A model generated the notes under the pieces. That model saw only the letters and a program-made list of their open reading frames with translations. It was not told where the DNA came from and searched no databases. A stretch of DNA of 33,567 bases. Source: an uncultured Alistipes sp. (GTDB lineage Bacteria; Bacteroidota; Bacteroidia; Bacteroidales; Rikenellaceae). Made by a program: the position numbers and the translations under genes. Positions within the stretch are counted from its first letter, which is position 1. Each line of letters begins with the position of its first letter. Below are positions 15,414-24,329 of the stretch, in pieces. The stretch is from contig CAJGDC010000017.1 in assembly GCA_904502005.1 (NCBI GenBank), positions 1 through 33,567 of the forward strand, given 5' to 3'.

Positions 15414-16580
15414 TTACTCGTACTTAACAACTACAGTGCGGAAGCCCTTGCTGTTCTTTACAGAGAACATGATATAGATCTTGCCGTCAATAACCTTAAT
15501 ACCGGCAACATCTGCGTAACCTGCAGGGGTAATCTGTAGAGACTCAAGTAGATATTGGTCAAAAATACACTGTATGCGGCGCTTTGGAAGCACGATACGG
15601 CCAGCGTGGTCATATACTGTGATAAATGCCTTGCTCTCGCCATTCTTCATGCTACCGTTGTTGTGCTTACCCTCTACAAAGTATACATAGTCCTTATCAA
15701 CATCCCATGCGCGGAATGAGTAGTAGTTTACCTCCTTAGCTGGGTCGGCAGTCTCTTTGTCTGCCTTTGGAATGACGATGGTGCTATTTGCCTCAAGGGT
15801 TGTCAGGTCCTTAGCCTTGATAGTGCGAACAACTGTCTGCTCAGTGTCGCCGATAACCTCGCCCTTGTAGACAGTCTTAATCTTAATCTCTGTATCATCA
15901 AGTGCGCGAGCCTCGTTAAGGCTGTAGAGGTTGATTGTAACAGCGCCACCCTTCTGAGTTGCAACGCCAAGCACATCGTCCTTAGCATTTACAGCTGGCC
16001 AACAGTAGTATGCGCCACCCATGTAGAATGTCTCACCTGCGTAGCCGTCGTTGTACTCCTTGCCAGGCTCAAATGGGATACGAGAGATTGTACGGGTATA
16101 ACCATATGCCTTGTGCTTCTTATTATTTGTTCCGTTACTACCAACCCATACAAACTCGTTACCATCTTGGTCAGTCTCGAAAGCCAAGCTGTTTGCACTA
16201 CCGAAATAACGGAGGGTCATATACTCGCGCTTGCCATTCTTGCGACGGATAACATAGTTCTCGTGTACCTTGGTAAGTCCAGGCTTGTAGTTAGCAATAA
16301 CACCTGGCTGAGAGAAGTACATAGCCTGCTCGTCAGCGGTAATAGCAAATCCCTGAGTAGCTCTGTGAACGGTCATCATAGCTACACCCTTTGTGAGGAA
16401 CTGTGACTCTTTGGTCATCTTGGTCATCTTCATGACTGTTAGAAGGCGAGGATCTGTAATCTTCTCCTTCTTTGCCTTCTCCTTCTTTGGCTTCTGTGCA
16501 TATACTGGTGAAGATACACCTACAACTAACATTGCTGTCAAAGCCGCAACAGCAAGAGCCTTAAAATTGTTCAGTTTCAT
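15414..16580 (-). CDS. Secreted protein, helveticin J/TagC-like propeller (tentative)
   Basis: This 388-residue protein has a signal peptide (MKLNNFKALAVAALTAMLVVGVSSPVYAQ) followed by a Lys-rich linker. I do not recognise it with confidence. The body is beta-rich, and segments such as GSANSLAFETDQDGNEFVWV, YGYTRTISRIPFEPG, VNYYSFRAWDVDKDYVYFVEG and a late AFITVYDHAGR resemble the repeated strands of helveticin J-like and TagC-like beta-propellers, where each blade begins with a GHxxSI/SLAFE-type strand. No catalytic motif is evident. It has its own promoter and precedes glgB by 19 bp, so it may travel with glycogen metabolism or simply share the transcript. Confidence 0.55.
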   Translation of the reverse strand: MKLNNFKALAVAALTAMLVVGVSSPVYAQKPKKEKAKKEKITDPRLLTVMKMTKMTKESQFLTKGVAMMTVHRATQGFAITADEQAMYFSQPGVIANYKPGLTKVHENYVIRRKNGKREYMTLRYFGSANSLAFETDQDGNEFVWVGSNGTNNKKHKAYGYTRTISRIPFEPGKEYNDGYAGETFYMGGAYYCWPAVNAKDDVLGVATQKGGAVTINLYSLNEARALDDTEIKIKTVYKGEVIGDTEQTVVRTIKAKDLTTLEANSTIVIPKADKETADPAKEVNYYSFRAWDVDKDYVYFVEGKHNNGSMKNGESKAFITVYDHAGRIVLPKRRIQCIFDQYLLESLQITPAGYADVAGIKVIDGKIYIMFSVKNSKGFRTVVVKYE

Positions 16581-16613
16581 AACTATTTGGTTAGGTTTTT
16601 TAGAATACTATTA

Positions 16614-16644
16614 CAAATGTACAGATTATTTTCCCAATTTACAA
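16614..16644 (-). promoter_or_regulatory. Promoter for the propeller-like gene and glgB
   Basis: On the minus strand TTG (16644-16642), 20 bp, TACATTTG (16621-16614). The -33 lies inside the last codons of uvrA, so this transcript starts from within the end of the preceding gene. The leader is about 30 nt. Confidence 0.7.
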
Positions 16645-19461
16645 CTTTTCCCTCAAAAACTCGCCGGTTATACTCTCGGTGTTGTTCGCAATCTCCAGAG
16701 GAGTACCAGTAGCGACCACTCTGCCACCCGCCTCACCACCATCGGGACCTATGTCAATGATATAATCGGCAACCTTTACAACATCAAGGTTGTGCTCAAT
16801 TACTACAACAGTATTTCCCTTATCCGCAAGCTTGCTCAGTACAGATAGTAGTTGGCGAATATCCTCAAAGTGAAGTCCCGTGGTCGGCTCGTCAAGGATG
16901 TAGAGCGTGCGACCTGTATCACGCTTAGAGAGCTCTGAGGAGAGCTTTATTCGCTGACTTTCACCGCCCGAGAGGGTAGTACAAGGCTGTCCGAGGGTTA
17001 GGTAACCCAGACCCACATCTTGAATAGCCTTTAGTTTGGTATATATGTTCGGTATGGCGGCAAAGAACTCTACAGCGACATTGACGGTCATGTTGAGTAC
17101 ATCATTGATACTCTTACCCTTGTATCTAACTTCAAGGGTCTGCTGGTTGTATCTATTTCCGCCACACGCCTTGCACTTAACATATACATCTGGCAAGAAG
17201 TTCATCTCGATTGTCTGTACACCAGCACCTTTGCACTCCTCACATCTGCCTCCGCGAACATTGAACGAGAATCTGCCCGCCTTAAATCCACGAGCCTGCG
17301 CATCGGGCGTGAGCTCAAAGAGTTTACGAATATCGCTAAAGACATTTGAGTATGTGGCAGGATTACTCCTTGGTGAGCGGCCGATTGGCGACTGGTCAAC
17401 AACCACAAGTTTATCTATATGTTCCAACCCCTCAATGCTGTCGTACTCAAGAGGACGAGTCATTGAGCGATAGAGATGCTGCGAGATAATCGGCACAAGG
17501 GTCTGATTTATCAGCGTACTCTTTCCCGAACCACTAACACCCGTAACGCAGATAAACTTGCCGAGTGGGAAGCTAACATCAATACCCTTAAGGTTATTTC
17601 CGCGTGCACCGCGGATGGTTATACTCTCTCCATTGCCCTCGCGTAAGGTTTGAGGAACCTCTATGGTTCGCTTGCCAGTGAGGTATTGTGCTGTAATTCC
17701 ATCTGAATTGAGAATGTCGTTATAGCTACCAGCCGCGACGATATGTCCTCCACGACGACCAGCCTTTGGACCCACATCAACAACAAAGTCGGCTGCGCGC
17801 ATCATATCCTCGTCATGCTCAACTACAATCACCGAGTTACCGGCGTCGCGAAGCTCCTTTAGCGTGCCAATAAGGCGTTTATTATCCCTCTGGTGCAATC
17901 CGATACTAGGCTCATCAAGGATATAGAGTACATTGACAAGCTTTGAGCCTATCTGTGTAGCTAGGCGAATACGCTGACTCTCTCCACCAGAGAGACTCTT
18001 TGATGCACGAGAGAGTGATAGGTATCCCAATCCTACATCAACAAGAAAACGGAGACGCTCACTAATCTCTTTAACTATCTCGGCAGCAATCTTACGCTGC
18101 TTAGTGTCAAAGTGGTCATTTATGCCTTTAATCCACTCAGATAGCGCAAGTACAGACATTTCAGAGAGCTGTGCGATATTCTTATCGCCAATTTTGAATT
18201 GCAAAGCCTCACTTTTAAGGCGACTGCCTCCACATACGGAGCACTTGCGATAGATGACAAATTGCTGACGCCACTTCTCTCCATGTCGAGACTCTTCGTC
18301 GTCAGAGTAGACTGTATTGATATACTCTGCAATACCCTCCCATGTACGCATTTGTGCGCCACGTTGATATGTAAAGTCGGCAAGGTCCACCATCACAGAC
18401 TCCACGTCGCCATAGAGAATGGCGTGCATACCTTCGCTTGAAATCTCGCTGATAGGTATGTCGGTTGTAAAGCCATATCTACGACCCAGTGCCATTATGG
18501 TGGCAAAAAAGATGTTATCCTTCTGCTTGCCAAGAGGTGCAATACCACCCTCTTTGATTGTCATACGGCTATCTGGAATAACCTTATCCATATCAAAGAC
18601 TGCCTCCTCGCCAAGTCCATTGCAGTGTTGGCACGCTCCCTTTGGAGAGTTAAAGGAGAAGGTGTATGGCTCGGGGTCCTCAAAGGCAATGCCCGTAGTT
18701 GGACACATCAAATGGCGAGAGTAGTAGCGCATGCTATCGTCAGTATAGTCGTGCAGCGCCATAGTTCCCTTGCCCTGGTTCATCGCATCGCCAATAGAGC
18801 GCATAAGTCGTTCACGCATATCTTCGCTCACAACTATGCGGTCAATAACAAGCTCAATGGAGTGGGTTTTGTAACGGTCCAATCTTTCGCCTGCCGAGAA
18901 CTCTCTAACTACGCCGTCAATGCGGGCGTAGATATATCCGCGCTTTGAAAGTGAGTCAAATAGCTCGCGATAGTGACCCTTACGCTCCTTGACAACAGGA
19001 GAGAGTAGTGCCACCTTCTTGCTGGCATACTGCTCAATAATCAGGTCGCAAATCTGCTCATCTGTAAAGTGAACCATCTTCTCGCCCGTGTTAGGTGAGT
19101 ATGCCGTTGAGGCACGAGCGTAGAGTAGACGCAGAAAGTCGCCAATCTCGGTTACAGTGCCGACCGTAGAGCGAGGATTTTTGTTGGTAGTCTTCTGCTC
19201 TATAGCCACCACGGGGCTTAAGCCCGAGATTTTATCTACATCGGGGCGCTCCATAGAGCCGATAAATTGGCGAGCATAGGTGGAGAATGTCTCCATATAT
19301 CTGCGCTGCCCCTCGGCATAAATGGTGTCAAAGGCGAGTGAACTCTTGCCACTGCCGCTAAGACCGGTTATTACGACAAGAGAGTTGCGTGGAATTTCTA
19401 GGTCTATATTTTTGAGGTTGTGCACGCGCGCACCCTCTATTTTTATCACATCCTTATTCAT
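16639..19461 (-). CDS. uvrA: Excinuclease ABC subunit A
   Basis: This 940-residue protein is the DNA-damage recognition subunit of UvrABC nucleotide excision repair. There are two ABC ATPase modules: Walker A GLSGSGKSSLAFDT (about 33-46) with signature LSGGESQRIRLATQIG, and Walker A GVSGSGKSTLINQ with signature LSGGESQRIKLSSEL. The zinc module CEECKGAGVQ...CKACGGNRY in the second half has four Cys, and CSVCGGSRLKSEAL lies in the first half. The first zinc finger reads MCPTTG where many UvrA proteins have CPxC, so one ligand is missing; I believe this is usual for Bacteroidota. The start lies 3 bp after the TSUP gene stop, so the pair is co-transcribed. uvrB is not in the window. Confidence 0.97.
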   Translation of the reverse strand: MNKDVIKIEGARVHNLKNIDLEIPRNSLVVITGLSGSGKSSLAFDTIYAEGQRRYMETFSTYARQFIGSMERPDVDKISGLSPVVAIEQKTTNKNPRSTVGTVTEIGDFLRLLYARASTAYSPNTGEKMVHFTDEQICDLIIEQYASKKVALLSPVVKERKGHYRELFDSLSKRGYIYARIDGVVREFSAGERLDRYKTHSIELVIDRIVVSEDMRERLMRSIGDAMNQGKGTMALHDYTDDSMRYYSRHLMCPTTGIAFEDPEPYTFSFNSPKGACQHCNGLGEEAVFDMDKVIPDSRMTIKEGGIAPLGKQKDNIFFATIMALGRRYGFTTDIPISEISSEGMHAILYGDVESVMVDLADFTYQRGAQMRTWEGIAEYINTVYSDDEESRHGEKWRQQFVIYRKCSVCGGSRLKSEALQFKIGDKNIAQLSEMSVLALSEWIKGINDHFDTKQRKIAAEIVKEISERLRFLVDVGLGYLSLSRASKSLSGGESQRIRLATQIGSKLVNVLYILDEPSIGLHQRDNKRLIGTLKELRDAGNSVIVVEHDEDMMRAADFVVDVGPKAGRRGGHIVAAGSYNDILNSDGITAQYLTGKRTIEVPQTLREGNGESITIRGARGNNLKGIDVSFPLGKFICVTGVSGSGKSTLINQTLVPIISQHLYRSMTRPLEYDSIEGLEHIDKLVVVDQSPIGRSPRSNPATYSNVFSDIRKLFELTPDAQARGFKAGRFSFNVRGGRCEECKGAGVQTIEMNFLPDVYVKCKACGGNRYNQQTLEVRYKGKSINDVLNMTVNVAVEFFAAIPNIYTKLKAIQDVGLGYLTLGQPCTTLSGGESQRIKLSSELSKRDTGRTLYILDEPTTGLHFEDIRQLLSVLSKLADKGNTVVVIEHNLDVVKVADYIIDIGPDGGEAGGRVVATGTPLEIANNTESITGEFLREKL

Positions 19462-19464
19462 GTT

Positions 19465-20259
19465 CTATTCGCATACTGTGGTCATCATCTGCGCAAAGAT
19501 GTCATGTAGTGACAACAATCCTACCAGGTCGGCAAAACATATCAGCACAATGATAAGGGTAAATGCCTTGATAAATCCTTTACCTAAATGTGCTGCATAG
19601 TGTGAAGCAAGAAATGAACCGATAATATTGCCCACACCGTGCGGAATACCAAACAGGTAGTCAATCTGACCATTGATGATAAATACAGCCAATGAGAATG
19701 GCGTGGCAACAAAGATGACAAAGTTTTTAATCGCATTTGCCGTCATAATATCCATACGCATAGCCCATAGTGTTATGGCAAGAATCAGGTAACCAATGCC
19801 GATGTAGATATATCCGCCGTAGAATCCTATGCCCAGAAAGAGCAGGTAGTGCCACGGCTTAATATCAAGGTTGTGCCCCTCCTTAATCTTTATTCGGCTG
19901 TCGAAGATAAGGTATAACAGTATTATGACAAGTATTATTCCAAAGCAGATTTTGAAAATGTTGTCGTTAATGTGCGTAGCTACAAGCGAGCCGGCAATAT
20001 TTCCTAAAATTACAGGCACAGAGAGCATTAACCCCTGCTTGAGGTTAAAGGCACCCTTGCGCAGAAATGTTATTGTTGCTGTAAAGTTCTGCAAAAATAC
20101 AGCTATACGATTTGTTCCATTAGCAATAGTTATTGGCAAACCGAGTGCTGTGAACATTGTCACCGTAACTACTGAGCCTCCACCTGCTAGTGTATTTATA
20201 GCTCCGACAATAATGCCTGAGACAATTAAAATTAGCGTTATACTTAGATCTAACTCCAT
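19465..20259 (-). CDS. TSUP (TauE/SafE) family membrane permease
   Basis: This is a polytopic inner-membrane protein of about 264 residues from the ATG at 20259 (MELDLSITLILIVSG). A start at 20292 would add 11 residues lying in the promoter, so I reject it. Two halves each begin with a glycine-rich helix: GAINTLAGGGSVVTVTMFTALG and FLGIGFYGGYIYIGIGYLIL, the duplicated pattern of the TauE/SafE family. Members move small anions such as sulfite, sulfoacetate or thiosulfate; the substrate here is unknown. uvrA follows after 3 bp. It is divergent from cvfB across a symmetric promoter region. Confidence 0.87.
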   Translation of the reverse strand: MELDLSITLILIVSGIIVGAINTLAGGGSVVTVTMFTALGLPITIANGTNRIAVFLQNFTATITFLRKGAFNLKQGLMLSVPVILGNIAGSLVATHINDNIFKICFGIILVIILLYLIFDSRIKIKEGHNLDIKPWHYLLFLGIGFYGGYIYIGIGYLILAITLWAMRMDIMTANAIKNFVIFVATPFSLAVFIINGQIDYLFGIPHGVGNIIGSFLASHYAAHLGKGFIKAFTLIIVLICFADLVGLLSLHDIFAQMMTTVCE

Positions 20260-20280
20260 AACTTTCCCTATTTCGCAACT

Positions 20281-20328
20281 CAAAAATAGCAAAATTTTCG
20301 TAAATTTACAATGTTTTACCTATTTTTG
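20281..20328. promoter_or_regulatory. Mirror-symmetric divergent promoters (TSUP/uvrA and cvfB)
   Basis: The plus strand has TATTTTTG at 20321-20328 with TTCG (20297-20300) 20 bp upstream. The minus strand has TATTTTTG (20288-20281) with TTG (20311-20309) 20 bp upstream. Both -7 boxes are the same distance (16.5 bp) from the centre of a perfect palindrome, GTAAATTTAC (20300-20309), which lies between them and overlaps both -33 elements. A dimeric regulator bound there would affect both directions. Confidence 0.65.
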
Positions 20329-20354
20329 CACCAAAATAACGACAATAGATAACC

Positions 20355-21194
20355 ATGAAAGTTGGCGAAATTCAAACACTGACCGTAAACCGTCTGTCTG
20401 ACTACGGACTCTATCTTAAGGATGAAGAGGGTAATGAAGCTCTACTTCCAAATCGATATGTATCTCTTACTCAGAAAGTTGGGGATAGTGTTGAGGTCTT
20501 TATATATCACGACTCGGAGGATAGAATCACTGCTACTACTGACACTCCGACAATCACTGCAGGCAAAGTTGCGTGGCTGAAGGTTGTGGATAAGAATATC
20601 CACGGCGCCTTTCTGGATTGGGGTATTGCGGGCAAGGACCTCTTTCTCCCTAACCGAAATCAGCAGGGTGGTATAGTTATTGGAAACTACTATCCAATCT
20701 ATATGTATGTGGATGATGTTACCGGTCGTTGTGTGGCGACAAACAAGTTGCGCTCATTTGTAAATAATGACGATATTGTCACTGTTGCAAAGGGTCAGCA
20801 GGTTGAGGTGCTTGTGGTCTCAAAGAGCGACATTGGCTATCGTGTGATTGTGGAGAATCGCCACTGGGGTATGCTCTACAAGAATCAGATTTTCCGCCCA
20901 CTTGCGCTTGGTGAGCGTACAACAGCCTATGTTGTTAAGGTTACCGATGAGCGCCGTATAGACCTTTCGCTACAGCAACGTGGTTATACGCAGGTAAAGG
21001 ATAGTGCCGAGCAACTCTATGATGCTATTGTTGCTGCAGGAGGCTTCCTTGAGCTTACAGACAACAGCTCGCCAGAGGAGATTCAGCAGCGATTGCAGAT
21101 GAGTAAAAAGCTCTTCAAACGCTCGCTTGGTGTGCTGATGAGCCACAATAGGGTGGTGGTGCTTGAGAATGGCATTAAGATAATAAAACAGTAA
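20355..21194 (+). CDS. cvfB: S1-like RNA-binding protein, CvfB family
   Basis: This 279-residue cytoplasmic protein resembles CvfB/YitL proteins: tandem S1-like OB folds followed by a C-terminal winged-helix. MKVGEIQTLTVNRLSDYGLYL starts the first OB, VAWLKVVDKNIHGAFLDWGI the second, and VEVLVVSKSDIGYRVIVEN the third with the typical WGMLYKNQIF. The end (SSPEEIQQRLQMSKKLFKRSLGVL) fits the family winged helix, where the SKKxFKRxxGxLyk motif is usual. In Staphylococcus aureus CvfB binds RNA and influences virulence genes; a general RNA-binding role is inferred here. The methyltransferase starts 1 bp after its stop codon. Confidence 0.9.
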   Translation: MKVGEIQTLTVNRLSDYGLYLKDEEGNEALLPNRYVSLTQKVGDSVEVFIYHDSEDRITATTDTPTITAGKVAWLKVVDKNIHGAFLDWGIAGKDLFLPNRNQQGGIVIGNYYPIYMYVDDVTGRCVATNKLRSFVNNDDIVTVAKGQQVEVLVVSKSDIGYRVIVENRHWGMLYKNQIFRPLALGERTTAYVVKVTDERRIDLSLQQRGYTQVKDSAEQLYDAIVAAGGFLELTDNSSPEEIQQRLQMSKKLFKRSLGVLMSHNRVVVLENGIKIIKQ

Positions 21195-21195
21195 A

Positions 21196-21957
21196 ATGGG
21201 GAAGGTGACAACTGCCGAGCGTGTATCGCGCGATGCTTCGGATAACTACGTCTTTCAGCGCTCCCTGCTCGCATACCATCACGCTGCCGGTTTAATCAGT
21301 GGCGATGTGCTGGAGATTGGCACGGGTACGGGCTACGGCGTAGAGATTCTTGCGCCTCACTGCGACCATTTTACTACGGTAGATAAGTTCCTTGACCCAT
21401 CTGTACCAGAGGTTGAGAATTGTGAGCGACTGCAGATGAGTGTACCGCCTATCGGCTTTGCAAGCGGTAGCTTTGACTATGTGGTCTGCTTTCAGGTCAT
21501 TGAGCATATTGAGGACGACAGCGAGTTTGTTCGCGAGGTTGCACATGTACTACGCCCTGGCGGAAAATTTATTGTCAGCACCCCCAATGCCCCAATGTCA
21601 CTCACTCGAAACCCGTGGCATGTGCGAGAGTATAGTAGTGACGAACTACAGAACCTGCTCAGCATAGCATTTAACACTATTGAACGCGCAGGAGTTACGG
21701 GAAATGGTAAGATTATGGAGTACTACGAGAAGAATCGCGAGGGCGTTCGCCGAATTACCCGCTTTGACATCCTTGACCTGCAGCATCGTCTGCCCCGCTG
21801 GCTGCTCCAAATCCCATACGATATCCTCAATCGTATAAATCGCCGCCGTCTACTTAGCCAGAATAACGACCTGACAACATCTATTACGATGTCCGACTAC
21901 AGCGTCGTTGCCGAAACAGAGAATTGCTTTGATCTACTCTTCATTGCCGAGAAGTAA
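21196..21957 (+). CDS. Class I SAM-dependent methyltransferase
   Basis: This 253-residue protein has the methyltransferase Rossmann fold. Motif I is DVLEIGTGTGYGVEIL (about 37-52). The acidic residue after strand 2 (TTVDKF), SFDYVVCFQVIEHIEDD at strand 4 and LRPGGKFIVSTPNAP at strand 5 follow in order, as in Methyltransf_11/UbiE-like enzymes. The substrate cannot be told; an N-terminal TTAERVSRDASDNYVFQRSL segment and a basic C-terminal region (RRRLLSQNND) give no clue that I can read. It begins 1 bp after cvfB, so they are translated from one message. Confidence 0.9.
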   Translation: MGKVTTAERVSRDASDNYVFQRSLLAYHHAAGLISGDVLEIGTGTGYGVEILAPHCDHFTTVDKFLDPSVPEVENCERLQMSVPPIGFASGSFDYVVCFQVIEHIEDDSEFVREVAHVLRPGGKFIVSTPNAPMSLTRNPWHVREYSSDELQNLLSIAFNTIERAGVTGNGKIMEYYEKNREGVRRITRFDILDLQHRLPRWLLQIPYDILNRINRRRLLSQNNDLTTSITMSDYSVVAETENCFDLLFIAEK

Positions 21958-21958
21958 C

Positions 21959-22124
21959 AAGCCGTTAGCCATTGGCCTTTTAGAGGAACAGACTTCGTCT
22001 GTGCCACTGAAAAGCTGCTGCGATTAAGCCGAGAATAGAGAGTGCTTGCAGGCTTTGCCGAGACGGAGCAGGGTCGGATTGCCAAGGGCAAGCCAATGGC
22101 TAATGGCTAATAGCTAATGGCCTA
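21959..22124. repeat. Intergenic block bounded by inverted repeats, with heptamer array
   Basis: AGCCGTTAGCCATTGGC (21960-21976) is complementary with one mismatch to 22092-22108, enclosing 115 nt. Inside are a tight hairpin ACAGAC-TTC-GTCTGT near 21988 and TTGCC-AAG-GGCAA at 22079-22091. The right end carries in-register heptamers AAGCCAA, TGGCTAA, TGGCTAA, TAGCTAA, TGGCCTA (22090-22124), the last reaching the glnN stop codon. It separates two convergent genes, so it may act as a terminator, though no T run is present. I see no coding frame. Confidence 0.6.
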
Positions 22125-24296
22125 CTTAATAAACAGTATCTCGCGGTACTTTGGCAGGGTCCAGATTTGGTCATCAACAACCTCTTCAAGGCGGTCAATC
22201 TCCTCGCGGATAGTGTCAAAGAATACAGCTACTGTATCGTGGTAGGCGATTGCCTTCTCGCGCATATCCTCAATGCGGTTTGCCTTTTTGCGGCACTCAA
22301 TCATCTCCGAGACAAGGGTTTGAATCTTTGAAATACGCGTTTGTATATTCTCAATCAGACTCTTGTCTGTTGCCCAATTCATGCCGAGTTGCTGAAGTTT
22401 CCACGCCTTCTCAAGCAATACACCCTCATACTTAGATGCTATAGGCACGATGTGGTTCATCGCAATATCGCCAAGTACACGTGCCTCAATCTGAATCTTC
22501 TTGACGTACATCTCGCGCTTAATCTCCGCACGAGCCTCAAGTTCGACCTCATTATAGACACCCATAGAGCTAAACATTGCTACTGTCTGCGGGTCGAGGA
22601 ATCTGTCAAAGTTGAGCGGTGCTGACACCTCGCAGTCAAGACCTCGGCGTGCAGCCTCCTCTTTCCACTCGTCAGAGTATCCATTGCCATCAAAGCGTAT
22701 AGGCTTGCACTGCTTGATAATTTCGCGGATGGTCTCATAAATAGCCCTCTCCTTCTTCTCGCCACGCTCAAGTTTTGCGTCTATAATACGCTTAAACTCT
22801 GTAAGTTGCTCTGCTACGGCGGTGTTGATGACAATGATAGCTTCTGCGCAGTTATCAGAAGCGCCTACTGCACGGAACTCAAAGCGATTACCTGTAAAGG
22901 CAAACGGAGAGGTGCGGTTTCTATCTGTATTATCGCGCAGAAGAGTTGGAATCTGCGTAAGACCGCTCATGCGGAAGAGATTCTTTGAGTCAAAGCGGAT
23001 ATCCTCGTCACTCTTTGAGTTCTCAATCTTGTCAAGTACCGATGAAATCTGCGAACCAAGGAAGGTCGAGATAATTGCAGGAGGAGCCTCGCCTGCACCC
23101 AGACGATGCTCGTTTGTTGCCGACATAACAGATGCCTTGAGTAGCCCGTTGTGCTTATATACTGCGGCGATGACATTGACAAGGAATGTGATAAACTGCA
23201 GATTCTCAAATGCTGTCTTGCCTGGACGAAGCAGGTTTACCCCTGCATCAGTGCCGAGCGACCAGTTATTGTGCTTACCAGAGCCGTTGATACCCTTAAA
23301 TGGTTTCTCGTGCAGAAGTACACGGAAGTGGTGACGCTTTGCTACTTGATTCATGATGGTCATCAGTAGCTGGTTGTGGTCATTAGCGAGATTTGCCTCC
23401 TCGTATACCGGTGCAAGCTCAAACTGATTTGGTGCAACCTCATTATGACGGGTCTTTAGCGGAATGCCGAGCTTAAGCGATTCGTACTCCAGGTCTTTCA
23501 TAAAGGAGATGACACGTGACGGGATAGCGCCGAAGTAGTGGTCATCAAGCTGCTGATTCTTCGCCGCCTCGTGCCCCATCAGCGTACGACCTGTCTGCAC
23601 AAGGTCTGGGCGAGCAGACCAAAGGGCGTCGTCAATAAGGAAATACTCCTGCTCCCAACCAAGATATGAGAATACGCGCTCAACGCTCTTGTCAAAATAA
23701 CGGCACACATCTGTAGCCGCTTTGTTTACTGCCTGAATAGAGCGTAGTAGAGGTGTCTTGTAATCCAAAGCCTCGCCATTGTAGGCGATAAAAAGCGTTG
23801 GTATACAGAGTGTTGTATCAACAATAAATGCTGGAGAGGTAGGGTCCCATGCTGAGTATCCTCGCGCCTCAAAGGTGTTTCGAATGCCACCACTTGGGAA
23901 GCTAGACGCATCGGGCTCCTGCTGTATGAGTACCTTGCCAGAAAACTCCTCTAACAGTCCACCCTGACCATCTGGCTCTGCAAAGGAGTCGTGCTTCTCG
24001 GCAGTTCCACCCGTAAGAGGTTGGAACCAGTGACAGTAGTGGTCTGCACCGTGGCTGAGCGCCCATTGACGCATACCTGCGGCAACTGCATCAGCAACAT
24101 CCTGAGTAAGTGGGGTGTTGTTCTCGATTGTTGCAATCAGGGCCTCAAAGGTCTGCTTGTTTAGAAATTTGCGCATCTGCTTGCGACCAAAAACCTTCTC
24201 GCCAAAATAGTCAGATGGATTGCTGCTTGGTGGTGTAACCTCTACAGCCTTCTGCGCCAGCGCGCGCTCTAGCATGTTAAAACGAAGTAATGACAT
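22122..24296 (-). CDS. glnN: Glutamine synthetase type III
   Basis: The protein has 724 residues from the ATG at 24296 (MSLLRFNMLERALAQK). An extended TTG start at 24332 would lie in the -7 box, so I reject it. GSIII signatures: an N-terminal FGEKVFGRKQMRKFL segment, HWFQPLTGGTAEKHDSF, LIQQEPDASSFPSGG, then GWEQEYFLIDDAL, LKTRHNEVAPNQFE, the GINGSGKHNNWSLG motif (KHNNW is diagnostic) and TGNRFEFRAVGAS. The C-terminal 200 residues are the helical extension typical of this type. It joins ammonia and glutamate using ATP in the cytoplasm and is the main glutamine synthetase form in Bacteroides relatives. Two operator-like sites lie upstream, so nitrogen-dependent control is likely. Confidence 0.97.
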   Translation of the reverse strand: MSLLRFNMLERALAQKAVEVTPPSSNPSDYFGEKVFGRKQMRKFLNKQTFEALIATIENNTPLTQDVADAVAAGMRQWALSHGADHYCHWFQPLTGGTAEKHDSFAEPDGQGGLLEEFSGKVLIQQEPDASSFPSGGIRNTFEARGYSAWDPTSPAFIVDTTLCIPTLFIAYNGEALDYKTPLLRSIQAVNKAATDVCRYFDKSVERVFSYLGWEQEYFLIDDALWSARPDLVQTGRTLMGHEAAKNQQLDDHYFGAIPSRVISFMKDLEYESLKLGIPLKTRHNEVAPNQFELAPVYEEANLANDHNQLLMTIMNQVAKRHHFRVLLHEKPFKGINGSGKHNNWSLGTDAGVNLLRPGKTAFENLQFITFLVNVIAAVYKHNGLLKASVMSATNEHRLGAGEAPPAIISTFLGSQISSVLDKIENSKSDEDIRFDSKNLFRMSGLTQIPTLLRDNTDRNRTSPFAFTGNRFEFRAVGASDNCAEAIIVINTAVAEQLTEFKRIIDAKLERGEKKERAIYETIREIIKQCKPIRFDGNGYSDEWKEEAARRGLDCEVSAPLNFDRFLDPQTVAMFSSMGVYNEVELEARAEIKREMYVKKIQIEARVLGDIAMNHIVPIASKYEGVLLEKAWKLQQLGMNWATDKSLIENIQTRISKIQTLVSEMIECRKKANRIEDMREKAIAYHDTVAVFFDTIREEIDRLEEVVDDQIWTLPKYREILFIK

Positions 24297-24329
24297 AAAG
24301 CTACTCTTTGTTTTTTGTTCTCTCTTGTG

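Noticed and set aside
21959..22124. Small ORF or insertion sequence
   Set aside because: No frame with a plausible product and no transposase. The inverted repeats are short and no flanking duplication is visible.
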